Part shown: positions 51,818-60,781 of the stretch, one piece after another
How the letters are laid out: every line of letters begins with the position of its first letter
How positions within the stretch are numbered: position 1 is the first letter of the stretch
Source: an uncultured Eubacteriales bacterium
GTDB taxonomy: Bacteria > Bacillota > Clostridia > Oscillospirales > Acutalibacteraceae
Length of the DNA: 64,000 nt
Assembly: GCA_949068525.1 (NCBI GenBank)
Contig: CARTIQ010000005.1
Coordinates: 1-64,000 of the forward strand
Direction: 5' to 3'
Made by a program: the position numbers and the translations under genes
Notes under the pieces: model-generated
What the model was told of the DNA's origin: nothing
What the model saw: the letters and a program-made list of their open reading frames with translations, nothing else
Database searches by the model: none

Positions 51818-52707
51818 AAATCATTCTCCTTTTTAAGCGTATTTATGTATGCCAAAAGGGCATCTTGCCAAGGTCGCATCTCGTCACCGACAGCACAGCG
51901 CAGCATCAAATTATCAAGCGCGGAAAAATTCGGACGCTTAGCTATTTTAGGAAATTCACTAGTCCCGCAAGGAACCACTTCGCACTTGAGGCCTGCATAC
52001 TTAACAATCAGCGAGGCAAATTCAAACCAAGAGGCCTCACCAGCACCAGTACAATGGTAAATTCCATAATTGTCTGTGACCGCCATTTTCAAAATATGAT
52101 GTGCTAAATCGTTTGCGTTAGTTGGGTTGCCAATTTGATCATTAACGACCTTTATCTGGTCTTTTTCTTTAGCAAGCTTCAGGATAGTCTGGACAAAATT
52201 GTGACCAGCATAACCATAAAGCCAGGCAGTGCGAACGATGAAATATCGGCAAGTCTGTTCGCGGACATATTGTTCGCCTAAAAGCTTAGACTTCCCATAA
52301 ATGCTGTTAGGAGCGCAAATATCCCACTCACGGTAGGGCGAGGAATTTTTACCATCAAAGACGTAGTCAGTAGAGACATGAACCAGCTTTGCAGCGATTT
52401 TTTTGCAAGCCCGTGCGATGCTCAAAGGGCCAATCGCGTTAACCCGCATTGCCAGTTCAAGCTTAGTTTCACAACCGTCAACATTAGTCATAGCGGCGCA
52501 ATTTATAACAACATCCGGCGCAAAATCTTCCAAAAAAGAATTTACCTTTAAAGCATCGGTAATATCAAGAGTATCAGTGTCTGCAGCAACAATCTCACAG
52601 TTATCATACAACGGACTAATTGCTCCAATTTCACTTTTTTTGCTCTTCAAAATAGATGTCAATTCGCTGCCCAACTGCCCTTTAGCGCCCGTTATAAGTA
52701 TCTTCAA
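51814..52707 (-). CDS. rfbD: dTDP-4-dehydrorhamnose reductase
   Basis: The product has 297 residues. It shows GAKGQLGSEL at the start for NAD(P)H, INCAAMTNVDGCE, VSTDYVFDGKNSSPY and the Tyr-x-x-x-Lys in YGKSKLLGE. It carries out the last step giving dTDP-L-rhamnose. The N-terminal start lies 32 bases after rfbA. Confidence 0.96.
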   Translation of the reverse strand: MKILITGAKGQLGSELTSILKSKKSEIGAISPLYDNCEIVAADTDTLDITDALKVNSFLEDFAPDVVINCAAMTNVDGCETKLELAMRVNAIGPLSIARACKKIAAKLVHVSTDYVFDGKNSSPYREWDICAPNSIYGKSKLLGEQYVREQTCRYFIVRTAWLYGYAGHNFVQTILKLAKEKDQIKVVNDQIGNPTNANDLAHHILKMAVTDNYGIYHCTGAGEASWFEFASLIVKYAGLKCEVVPCGTSEFPKIAKRPNFSALDNLMLRCAVGDEMRPWQDALLAYINTLKKENDL

Positions 52708-52739
52708 AAAAGCCCCTCCTGTTTAATTATGCGTTTGTG

Positions 52740-53615
52740 TTAAACAATAGCTTCTGTGGCTACCTTATAGAGATATTGTCCATATTCCGTCTTTTTTAGG
52801 CGATCGGCTAAATTCAAAAGATGCTCTCTATCAATAAATCCGTTCCGGTACGCGATTTCTTCAATGCAGGCAATATACAATCCCTGCCGAGTCTGCACTG
52901 CTTCCACAAAATTCGCAGCTGCCAGCATAGAGCGATGCGTCCCGCTATCTAACCAAGCCATACCTCGGCCAAAAAGTTCCACTTTCAGGCTTTTTTGCTT
53001 TAAGTATTCATTGTTAACAGAAGTAATCTCCAGTTCGCCCCTGGCCGAAGGTTTAACGTTCTTGGCAATCTCAACAACATTGTTGTCGTAAAAATAAAGC
53101 CCTGGGATAGCATAATTAGATTTCGGCTTAGCAGGTTTTTCCTCAATAGAAAGCACGTTACCAGCATTGTCAAACTCCACAACGCCAAAATCGCTAGGAT
53201 TACTCACATGATATCCAAAAATAGTAGCGCCATTTTCGCGAAAAGCTGCCCTTTTTAAGCGATCACTAAAATTATATCCATAAAAAATATTGTCGCCCAA
53301 AATAAGGCAAACGTTGTCATTGCCGACAAAACTTTCGCCTAAAATAAAAGCGTCCGCAAGGCCACGGGGTTCAGTTTGCACAACGTATTCAAAACTCACA
53401 CCGAGCGAAGAGCCATCACCAAGCAATTCCTTATACAACGGCAAGTCGCGCGGGGTAGAAATTATCAAAATTTCGCGGATGTTTGAGAGAAGCAAAGTCG
53501 ACAAAGGATAGTAAATCATTGGTTTGTCGTAAACAGTCAAAAGCTGCTTCGAAACAGCTAAAGTGGATGGATACAACCTAGTGCCAGAGCCTCCAGCCAA
53601 AATGATCCCCTTCAT
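52740..53615 (-). CDS. rfbA: Glucose-1-phosphate thymidylyltransferase
   Basis: The product has 291 residues. The signature GGSGTRLYPSTLAVSKQLL with the pyrophosphorylase Arg and Lys is at the start; DKPMIYYPLS and LGDNIFYG follow. It makes dTDP-glucose, the first step of the rhamnose pathway. Its ATG overlaps the stop of the preceding glycosyltransferase by four bases. Confidence 0.97.
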   Translation of the reverse strand: MKGIILAGGSGTRLYPSTLAVSKQLLTVYDKPMIYYPLSTLLLSNIREILIISTPRDLPLYKELLGDGSSLGVSFEYVVQTEPRGLADAFILGESFVGNDNVCLILGDNIFYGYNFSDRLKRAAFRENGATIFGYHVSNPSDFGVVEFDNAGNVLSIEEKPAKPKSNYAIPGLYFYDNNVVEIAKNVKPSARGELEITSVNNEYLKQKSLKVELFGRGMAWLDSGTHRSMLAAANFVEAVQTRQGLYIACIEEIAYRNGFIDREHLLNLADRLKKTEYGQYLYKVATEAIV

Positions 53616-54394
53616 ATATGTTTAACGCCTCCTTTTTTATGCCATTTTTTAAAATATTTTATCATAGAATCAACATGAATGCACAAATATTTAAAGCGTT
53701 TAGCGCTCGTTCGCGCCCAGACGTGAGTAGCGCAAAAATCAGGATTCAGCACTGTTTTGCCATACTGTTGAGCTCTCCTCGTTAAATCTGCATCTTCAAA
53801 GTACATAATGAAGCGCTCGTCAAAGCCGCCCAGCTTTTTAAAGATTTTTGTCCGAACCATAATAAAACAACCACTACAGAAGTCGATTTCTACAGGTGAA
53901 TTAAAGTTTTTACCGTTATAGGTGTATTCATCCCGCCATTTTTTAAAAATCCCGCCAAAACATTCAAGCCGGCCGCCAATAAGATACTTCAATTGGGGGG
54001 TGCGTCGAGGCAAATCCTGCACAGAGCCATCCGTATTTAAAATTTGTGGAATAACCATGGCAACGTCCGGAGAACTCTCCAAATACCTTGACAAACCATC
54101 AAGAATATTAGCGTCAAATGTAATATCCGGATTCAGAATAACGTGAAAGTCAGAATCTATCCGGCCCAAAACTTTATTGTGCCCAAAACCAAAGCCTCTA
54201 TTTTGTGCTAGAAGAATCAATTTAACTTGCGGAAAATGGTGGCGGACCAAGGCAACAGTTTTATCAGATGAATTATTATCAACAACAAAAGTTTCTAAAA
54301 TAAAATTTTGGGGATTACTATAAATACAGTTTAGTACCGATAAAATATTGTTTTCGTTGTTATGAGTCACAATGCAAATAGAAATTTTTTTCAT
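53612..54394 (-). CDS. Family 2 glycosyltransferase, rhamnosyltransferase-like
   Basis: The product has 260 residues and is the first gene of the rhamnose operon. It opens ISICIVTHNNENNI, has VVDNNSSDKT and a late LGGFDERFIMYFEDADL, the pattern of WbbL/RfbF-type rhamnosyltransferases. It may add the first rhamnose to a lipid-linked primer. Specificity is inferred from context. Confidence 0.87.
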   Translation of the reverse strand: MKKISICIVTHNNENNILSVLNCIYSNPQNFILETFVVDNNSSDKTVALVRHHFPQVKLILLAQNRGFGFGHNKVLGRIDSDFHVILNPDITFDANILDGLSRYLESSPDVAMVIPQILNTDGSVQDLPRRTPQLKYLIGGRLECFGGIFKKWRDEYTYNGKNFNSPVEIDFCSGCFIMVRTKIFKKLGGFDERFIMYFEDADLTRRAQQYGKTVLNPDFCATHVWARTSAKRFKYLCIHVDSMIKYFKKWHKKGGVKHI

Positions 54395-54431
54395 TTTTAA
54401 CTCTTTTCGTCACATATTTTACACAAGAGAA

Positions 54432-54460
54432 ATTTTAGCTCAACTTTAATAGTGTGTCAA
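54432..54460 (-). promoter_or_regulatory. Promoter of the rhamnose operon
   Basis: On the minus strand TTGACA (54460-54455) and TAAAAT (54437-54432), spacer 17. It drives seven packed genes. Confidence 0.7.
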
Positions 54461-54482
54461 GTTTTTAATAATCGTAACATTG

Positions 54483-54511
54483 TTGCAACAACTTTGAAAA
54501 TGTGTTAAAAT
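54483..54511 (+). promoter_or_regulatory. Promoter of proS
   Basis: TTGCAA (54483-54488) and TAAAAT (54506-54511), spacer 17, back to back with the rhamnose promoter and only about 22 bases from it. Confidence 0.5.
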
Positions 54512-54549
54512 AAAATTCATCAAAAAGCAAGAGGGAGTAAGGGTTTGTT

Positions 54550-56253
54550 ATGTTAATGAGCAACTTGTTTGGTGAGCGCTTAAGAGCAAAACCAGCTGAG
54601 GCTGCGCTAATTAGTCATGTCTACTTGCTGCGAGGTGGCTATATGCGGCCGGTCGGAAGCGGGATATATTCTTTGCTGACGCCTTGTGTGAGGGTACAGC
54701 AAAAAATAGAGAAGATAATCCGTGAAGAGATGGACAAAATAGGTGGACAAGAGGTGCGGTTGCCAGTGGTGGTGCCGGCGGAGCTGTGGAAGGAGTCTGG
54801 CCGGTTTTCTAGCGTTGGCAGCGAGCTTTTAAGGCTAACGGACCGGGCAAATAGAGACATGGTGCTCTCAATGACTCATGAAGAGGCCGCCGTGCATTTG
54901 GCCAAAACTGAAGCAAAATCGTACCTTGACTATCCTTTTATGATATATCAAATTCAAACCAAGTTTCGCGACGAACCCCGGGCTCGCGGAGGGCTGATCA
55001 GGGTTCGGGAATTTACGATGAAGGATGCCTACTCGTTCCACACTTCTTTTGAAGATCTGGATGGGTACTACGATAAAGTCCACAAAGCTTATGAACGAGT
55101 CTTTGAACGAGTGGGTCTGGACGTGGTTTCAATTTATTCTGACACCGGAATGATGGGAGGCACTGGCGCGCACGAATTTATGCTGCTTTCCGAAGCAGGG
55201 GAGGACTCGATAATTATCTGCGACAAATGCAGCTATAAGGCGAATATGGAGGTTGCAACTTGCCGAGAAGAGGAACATAGCGCCAATGCTACGGAGGAAG
55301 CTAATGAAATTGTACATACGCCGGATGTTGAGTCCATTGAGGGTTTAGCAAAATTTTTGAACATAAATGAAAACCGCACAGTAAAGGCAGTTGTATATTA
55401 TGCGGATGATTTGAAATTACCTGTGATTGTGTTTATTCGCGGAGACTTACAAGTTAACGAAGCCAAGCTGCGAAATTTAATTAATTCAGAGGTAAATGAG
55501 CTTGCTGATTTGCATAAATATGGTTTGGTGCCTGGATTTATTGGGCCAAGCGACGAAATTTTGAATAATTTTAAAGTTGTGATTGATAGCTCATTGAGAG
55601 ACCGAGTGAATATGGTGGTTGGCGCCAACAAGTCGGGTTATCACATTAAGGGTTTTAGCTTTTTTAGAGATTTAACTAAGAATGTAGAGTTTAACGACGT
55701 TGCCAAGGTTAAGGAAGGCCAACTTTGTCCAGTTTGTGGGGCTCCCTTGAGGATAAAACGCGGCATAGAGATGGGAAACATTTTTAAGCTTGGTTCAAAG
55801 TATACAAAGAGCATGAGTATGCGATATACGGATAAAGACGGCACCCAAAAAACTCCGCTTATGGGTTGCTATGGCATTGGAATAGGTCGGCTTATTGCTG
55901 GGATTATTGAAGCTTCACATGATGACTATGGCCCGATTTGGCCAAAAAACATTGCTCCGTGGCAAGTTTACATATGTGCGATTAACCTGAGTGAAAGTCT
56001 CGTTAAAGAAAAAGCCTATGAACTATATGAAAGTTTAAAGTGCAAGTTCGAGGTTTTGTTTGACGATAGGAACATATCGGCTGGAGCGCAGTTTGCTGAT
56101 GCAGATTTATTAGGGAGTCCGCTTAGGATTATTATCAGCAAACGCAATTTAGAAAAAGATCAAGTGGAGGTGGTTATTAGAAACGATAGAAAATCTGAGT
56201 ACGTAAATTGTAAAGAGATATGCAAATTTATAGAGGACTTTTATAAAGATTAA
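54550..56253 (+). CDS. proS: Prolyl-tRNA synthetase (bacterial type)
   Basis: The product has 567 residues, the size of the bacterial form with an editing insert (about 225-400). Class II motifs are seen in MRPVGSGIYSLLTP, FMIYQIQTKFRDEPRARGGLIRVREF in pieces and GCYGIGIGRLIAGI. The C-terminal anticodon-binding domain is complete. AGAGGGAGT precedes the ATG; an ATG two codons on is possible. It charges tRNA-Pro. Confidence 0.97.
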   Translation: MLMSNLFGERLRAKPAEAALISHVYLLRGGYMRPVGSGIYSLLTPCVRVQQKIEKIIREEMDKIGGQEVRLPVVVPAELWKESGRFSSVGSELLRLTDRANRDMVLSMTHEEAAVHLAKTEAKSYLDYPFMIYQIQTKFRDEPRARGGLIRVREFTMKDAYSFHTSFEDLDGYYDKVHKAYERVFERVGLDVVSIYSDTGMMGGTGAHEFMLLSEAGEDSIIICDKCSYKANMEVATCREEEHSANATEEANEIVHTPDVESIEGLAKFLNINENRTVKAVVYYADDLKLPVIVFIRGDLQVNEAKLRNLINSEVNELADLHKYGLVPGFIGPSDEILNNFKVVIDSSLRDRVNMVVGANKSGYHIKGFSFFRDLTKNVEFNDVAKVKEGQLCPVCGAPLRIKRGIEMGNIFKLGSKYTKSMSMRYTDKDGTQKTPLMGCYGIGIGRLIAGIIEASHDDYGPIWPKNIAPWQVYICAINLSESLVKEKAYELYESLKCKFEVLFDDRNISAGAQFADADLLGSPLRIIISKRNLEKDQVEVVIRNDRKSEYVNCKEICKFIEDFYKD

Positions 56254-56278
56254 ATTTTTATTGTAGAGGATGTTAATT

Positions 56279-57988
56279 TTGAATACTATAAAAAAAGTTA
56301 TATCTTTGGGATTATCGTTTGCTATGCTGGCTACTGTCATGCTGCAACCAAGTGCAACAGCAGTGGCAGAAGGAGAAAATCAGTTACATGAAGCAAAGGC
56401 TGCTTATGTAAACGATATTTTAGAAAGCGTTGGAGCTTTGGAACCACAGGATTTACAATCGTTTTATGAGGTATTAAAATCGGATGAGAGCATAAAGTCC
56501 AAAGTAATAGAAAATATGGATGAGCCGACTGCAAATAGTATTTATGATAAGATTGCAGAAGCTGTTGCATTAGATGAAAAATACAAAGGTTTAGCTGTGT
56601 TGAGCAAAGAACTTTTAAATAATAGCGACTTGAAGATTGAAACTAAGTTTATGACAAGGAACGACTGCTTTAGGTCAGGCAGAGTTATGAATCCTGTAAA
56701 AGGGATAATGATACATTCTACAGCGTGCCCTGGGATAATGCCCAAAACTTGGTACGAAGCATGGAATAAGTCGTACCAAAAAGGTGAGATAGCTCGCGAA
56801 GTTTGCGTACATGTCTTTTTGAACGACGAAGGAGTCGGTCAGTTTTTACCGTGGAATCATAGAGGATGGCATTGTGGTGGGGCTGGAAATAACTATTTTA
56901 TAAGCATAGAAATTTGCGAGCCAGAGGGAATTGTTTATAATCCAGAAAAAGATAAAATTCTTGAAGTTGATGTTGAGGCAACAAAAGAGTACTTTGAAAA
57001 AGCTTATAATAACGCGGTTAAGCTGTGTGTATTGCTTTGCAAGCAGTTTGGTTTGACGGAAAAAGATATAATCTCCCATTGTGAAGGTAATAAATTGGGA
57101 ATAGCAAGTAACCATGGAGACCCGGAACACTGGTTTAAGTTTTATGGCAAAGACATGTACACATTTAGGGAAGATGTCAAAAAGCAGCTTGGCAACAACG
57201 ATTCTTATGCCACCCCTGTGTCTGGCTTGCCAACTATTAAAAATCTGCTGATCACCTCGCTTTTTCCAGTAGGAAGGACTCTGTACGTATGGGGTGGAGG
57301 CTGGAATGAAGAAGACTCTGGTGCGGGTGATGGCGCGATCTGCATCGGACTTAGGCCGGAATGGAGAGCCTTTTGTGATATACAGGGCGCTGATTATGAC
57401 TTTAAAAATCATAGATATGAAATTCTTAACGGCTTGGATTGCTCTGGCTTCATCGGTTGGCTCATTTATAACGTCTTTAACACAGAGCCCAATAATCAGG
57501 GTTATGTGATGCCATCTAGCAAGATGGCTGTGGAGTTTTCGAACCGTGGCTTTGGCACATTTAAGGATAAAGAGAATGTTGTGGACCACAAGGTTGGCGA
57601 TATCATGAGCGGCCCAGGGCACGTGTATATGTGCATTTGCAAATTTGCGGATGGCAGCGTGCTTTTTGTACATAGCTCGCCACCCGGAGTGCAGGTTAAC
57701 GGCACTCCGACGAAAGAAGGCAACGAAGACAGCATAGCAATAAGAGTGGCAACTTACATAATGCAAAAATTTTACCCGGATTGGTCGCAAAAATTTAATA
57801 CTTTTAGCAGAAGTGTTACCTATTTAACGGATTTTTCGCAGATGCGTTGGACGACGGACGGCACAGGCAAGCTAACTGATCCGGATGGATACTTGAATAA
57901 AGAGCCATATGAGCTTTTGGTGGATCTGTTTAGAATAAATGACAAGGCAGATAGAAATGAGCTCTATAGAATAATTTATGGAGAGTAA
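56279..57988 (+). CDS. Two-domain cell-wall hydrolase: Amidase_2 plus NlpC/P60-like domain
   Basis: The product has 569 residues from a TTG at 56279 with GAGGATG upstream. A signal peptide (about 1-30) is followed by a helical region (about 35-115), an Amidase_2/PGRP domain (VKGIMIHSTACPG, GWHCGGAGNNYFISIEICEPEG, a zinc His in DPEHWFKF) and a C-terminal domain with the catalytic Cys in LNGLDCSGFIGWL and a later His in GPGHVYM, typical of NlpC/P60 peptidases. It could cut both the amide link to muramic acid and peptide bonds of the stem. Roles in cell separation, spore release or attack on competitors are possible. Confidence 0.85.
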   Translation: MNTIKKVISLGLSFAMLATVMLQPSATAVAEGENQLHEAKAAYVNDILESVGALEPQDLQSFYEVLKSDESIKSKVIENMDEPTANSIYDKIAEAVALDEKYKGLAVLSKELLNNSDLKIETKFMTRNDCFRSGRVMNPVKGIMIHSTACPGIMPKTWYEAWNKSYQKGEIAREVCVHVFLNDEGVGQFLPWNHRGWHCGGAGNNYFISIEICEPEGIVYNPEKDKILEVDVEATKEYFEKAYNNAVKLCVLLCKQFGLTEKDIISHCEGNKLGIASNHGDPEHWFKFYGKDMYTFREDVKKQLGNNDSYATPVSGLPTIKNLLITSLFPVGRTLYVWGGGWNEEDSGAGDGAICIGLRPEWRAFCDIQGADYDFKNHRYEILNGLDCSGFIGWLIYNVFNTEPNNQGYVMPSSKMAVEFSNRGFGTFKDKENVVDHKVGDIMSGPGHVYMCICKFADGSVLFVHSSPPGVQVNGTPTKEGNEDSIAIRVATYIMQKFYPDWSQKFNTFSRSVTYLTDFSQMRWTTDGTGKLTDPDGYLNKEPYELLVDLFRINDKADRNELYRIIYGE

Positions 57989-58047
57989 GTTTCCATAGGC
58001 CCCGACGGAAGGGCAACGACAACAAAATTTGCTTGGAGGTGTAGTGA

Positions 58048-58959
58048 GTGAAAGATGTGATTATAATTGGAGGCGGTCCTGCTGGGTTGACAGCGGCTTT
58101 GTATGCGGCTAGGGCTGGATTTTCGGTTCTTGTTTTTGAAAAGAACGTTTGTGGAGGGCAGGTTGCGATAACGGACAAAGTTGAAAATTATCCAGCTATC
58201 TCAAAAATTTCCGGTGCGGACTTCTCACTGAATATTTACAATCAGGTTTTGGATAAGAACGTTGAGATAATGTTTGAAGAAGTGCAGAGTGTGGATTTTT
58301 CGGGAAAAATAAAAAAAGTAATCACATCTTCTGGCGAGCATAGCGCGAGAAGTATTATAATTGCGAATGGCGTAAAGCGCAGGAAGCTTGGATGTAAGGG
58401 CGAAGCTGAGTTTTACGGAAGAGGTGTATCCTATTGTGCCACTTGCGATGGAGCCTTTTTTAGGGGCAAGGATGTTGCTGTTGTTGGGGCTGGAAATACT
58501 GCGTTTGAGGATGCCTTGTTTTTGGCAAATATATGCAAAAGAGTAACAGTTTTGATTCGAAGGGATAAAGCCCGCGCAGAAAAGGCTCTGCTTGACGCTG
58601 CAATAGTTAAAAGCAATATTAACTTGTGCTATAGCACAGTGGTTAGACAAATTGGCGGGAATGATAGCGGATCGGTTTCTTTTATTGATGTTTTCGATAA
58701 ATCTGTAAATAAAGAGGCAACTTTAGAGATCTCGGCAGTCTTTATTGCGATTGGGTTAGCGCCGGATAACGGTATGTTTGCTGATTTTGTGGACCTTGAC
58801 AAGGCTGGATACATTTTGGCAGATGAGAGCTGTAACACTAGTACTAGTGGGGTTTTTGTGGCTGGAGACACAAGGAAAAAGCATTTGCGGCAGATAGTTA
58901 CAGCGGCGTCAGATGGCGCAATCGCGGCGGATAATGTCTCTCGCTACTTAAATTCTTAA
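58048..58959 (+). CDS. trxB: Thioredoxin reductase
   Basis: The product has 303 residues from a GTG after GGAGGTG. FAD-binding GGGPAGLTAALYAARAG starts the protein, Cys130-Ala-Thr-Cys133 is the redox pair, VVGAGNTAFEDAL is the NADPH site and GVFVAGDTR the late FAD motif. It reduces thioredoxin with NADPH. No thioredoxin gene lies next to it. Like some clostridial forms it may accept other donors; that is not visible here. Confidence 0.93.
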   Translation: MKDVIIIGGGPAGLTAALYAARAGFSVLVFEKNVCGGQVAITDKVENYPAISKISGADFSLNIYNQVLDKNVEIMFEEVQSVDFSGKIKKVITSSGEHSARSIIIANGVKRRKLGCKGEAEFYGRGVSYCATCDGAFFRGKDVAVVGAGNTAFEDALFLANICKRVTVLIRRDKARAEKALLDAAIVKSNINLCYSTVVRQIGGNDSGSVSFIDVFDKSVNKEATLEISAVFIAIGLAPDNGMFADFVDLDKAGYILADESCNTSTSGVFVAGDTRKKHLRQIVTAASDGAIAADNVSRYLNS

Positions 58960-58969
58960 GTTTTTGAAT

Positions 58970-59929
58970 TCAGAATTTATAAAAATCGTCAACAAACCAA
59001 ACGTCCGAAACGCTGAACTCTTTGCCGTTTAGATAGGACAGAAAAATTCCGGTTGTAGTAGAAAAATCGAATTTTAATTTGTATGAATAAAGGGCTTGCC
59101 TAGTATAGCCCTTTTCTTTGTTTGTTTGCGAGTTACCGTATTTTATGTCGCCCAAGAGGGGGTGACCTTTAAAAGCTAGGTGTGCCCTTATTTGATGTGT
59201 TCTGCCGGTTAAGAGCTCCACTTCTAGCAAGCTAAATTCGTCGCGTTCAGCTATTACGCTATACTTGGTTTTTATTATTTTTGTACTTTCTCTTGGTGCG
59301 TTATAAAGGCGGACTTTATTATGTTTTTCATCTTTTTCTAGATATGCCGTCAGAGTATCTTCTTTTTTCTCAAACTTTCCGCAGGCTATACACAGGTAAA
59401 ACTTCCTCAATTCTCGCTGTTTCATTTTTTGATTTAAAATTCGTAAGGTTTCAGCATTCTTGGCGGCAATCAATATACCACCGGTGTTTCTATCTATGCG
59501 ATTAACCAGAGCGGGCACAAATGAATTTTCGCTTTGAGGGCTGTACTCACCTTTTTTGTATAGATAATGCTGCAACCTGGCTACTAGAGAATCAAAATGA
59601 TAATTCTTATCTGGATGAACGATTAACCCGGGTTTTTTGTTTATTAGCAAAATATTTTCATCTTCGTAAATGACGTCCAGCTTGCTAGGTGCATGCAAAA
59701 ACTCTTCTTTTGAATATTTTTCTTCCAAAAATTCATCCCTTATGTATATTACAAGGGTATCGCCAATCTCCAGCTTTGAGTTTGGCTGACAACGCTTTGA
59801 ATTTATCTTTATGTCTTTTTTTCGGATAGCTTTGTAAATCAAAGACGACGGTAAGTTTTTGAAGGTCTTTAACAGGAATTTATCTACTCGCTGCCCGGCA
59901 TCATTTTTATTTATAATGATTTCTTTCAT
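58970..59929 (-). CDS. RluA family pseudouridine synthase
   Basis: The product has 319 residues. An S4 domain (NDAGQRVDKFLLKTF) precedes the catalytic domain with NRIDRNTGGILIAAK, carrying the catalytic Asp, and LLTGRTHQIRAHLAFKGHPLLGD. Members modify 23S rRNA (RluC/RluD type) or tRNA; the exact target is not clear. It is convergent with trxB and divergent from radC. Confidence 0.93.
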   Translation of the reverse strand: MKEIIINKNDAGQRVDKFLLKTFKNLPSSLIYKAIRKKDIKINSKRCQPNSKLEIGDTLVIYIRDEFLEEKYSKEEFLHAPSKLDVIYEDENILLINKKPGLIVHPDKNYHFDSLVARLQHYLYKKGEYSPQSENSFVPALVNRIDRNTGGILIAAKNAETLRILNQKMKQRELRKFYLCIACGKFEKKEDTLTAYLEKDEKHNKVRLYNAPRESTKIIKTKYSVIAERDEFSLLEVELLTGRTHQIRAHLAFKGHPLLGDIKYGNSQTNKEKGYTRQALYSYKLKFDFSTTTGIFLSYLNGKEFSVSDVWFVDDFYKF

Positions 59930-60087
59930 CGAAGTTTGGTGCTCCTAATCGTAGCTAAAGTTTTATTATTATACCATGTTTTTGGCATTTTATATACTTT
60001 TCATTTTGAGGGATTTATTGTATAATAAACACAATTTTAGAAAAAATATGCAAGCCCTGTTTTGGCGTAAGATTGGAGGTGCTTTGA

Positions 60088-60765
60088 TTGCACAGTGGGC
60101 ACAGAGAGCGCATCAAGAAGAAGTTTATAAAGTATGGCGCGGATGCGTTGGAACCGCACGAACTTTTGGAGATGCTCTTATTTTATGGTATTCCGCGAAA
60201 AGACACAAACGAACTGGCTCATAGGCTTATTGATAATTTTGGCTCTTTGCCACAGGTTTTTGATGCACCAATGAGTAGCCTTTTAAAGATAAATGGAATT
60301 GGTGAGTCTTGTGCAATTTTGATTAAGCTGATTTCTAAGCTGAGCAGAGTATATACTGAGAAAAATTACAAAATAAATAATAAAAGGCTAACAAAAGCGC
60401 AAATAGAGCAGATGATTTTGAATAAGTTTATAGGCAGAATCAAAGAGCATGTGGTTTTAGCGTTGTTTGACGCTAAGAGAAACCTAGTGTTTTGCGACGT
60501 GATTGCTCAGGGTTCATTTGGCGAGACAAATTTTCACATTAGGGACCTTATCGAGCTTGCCCTCAAGTTTAGCGCCACGAAAGCAATCATCGCACATAAC
60601 CACCCCAGCGGAATAGCCCTGCCTTCTCGCGAGGACATCGAGACGACTATTGAAATACAAAATGCGCTGAAGTTAGTGGACGTACGGCTTGTGGACCATA
60701 TAATTGTGGCGGACGACGATTATGTCTCTATTGCGGACAGCGAGTTTGGGAAGCAAATATTGTAG
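60088..60765 (+). CDS. radC: RadC family JAB-domain protein
   Basis: The product has 225 residues from a TTG at 60088, preceded by GGAGGTG. A helix-hairpin-helix region (about 20-75) precedes the JAB/MPN domain with His170-x-His172, Ser174 (HNHPSG) and Asp183 as metal ligands. Its molecular role is unsettled, despite the repair-linked name. It stands directly before uvrB. Confidence 0.94.
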   Translation: MHSGHRERIKKKFIKYGADALEPHELLEMLLFYGIPRKDTNELAHRLIDNFGSLPQVFDAPMSSLLKINGIGESCAILIKLISKLSRVYTEKNYKINNKRLTKAQIEQMILNKFIGRIKEHVVLALFDAKRNLVFCDVIAQGSFGETNFHIRDLIELALKFSATKAIIAHNHPSGIALPSREDIETTIEIQNALKLVDVRLVDHIIVADDDYVSIADSEFGKQIL

Positions 60766-60781
60766 CAAAGTGTGATGCAGA

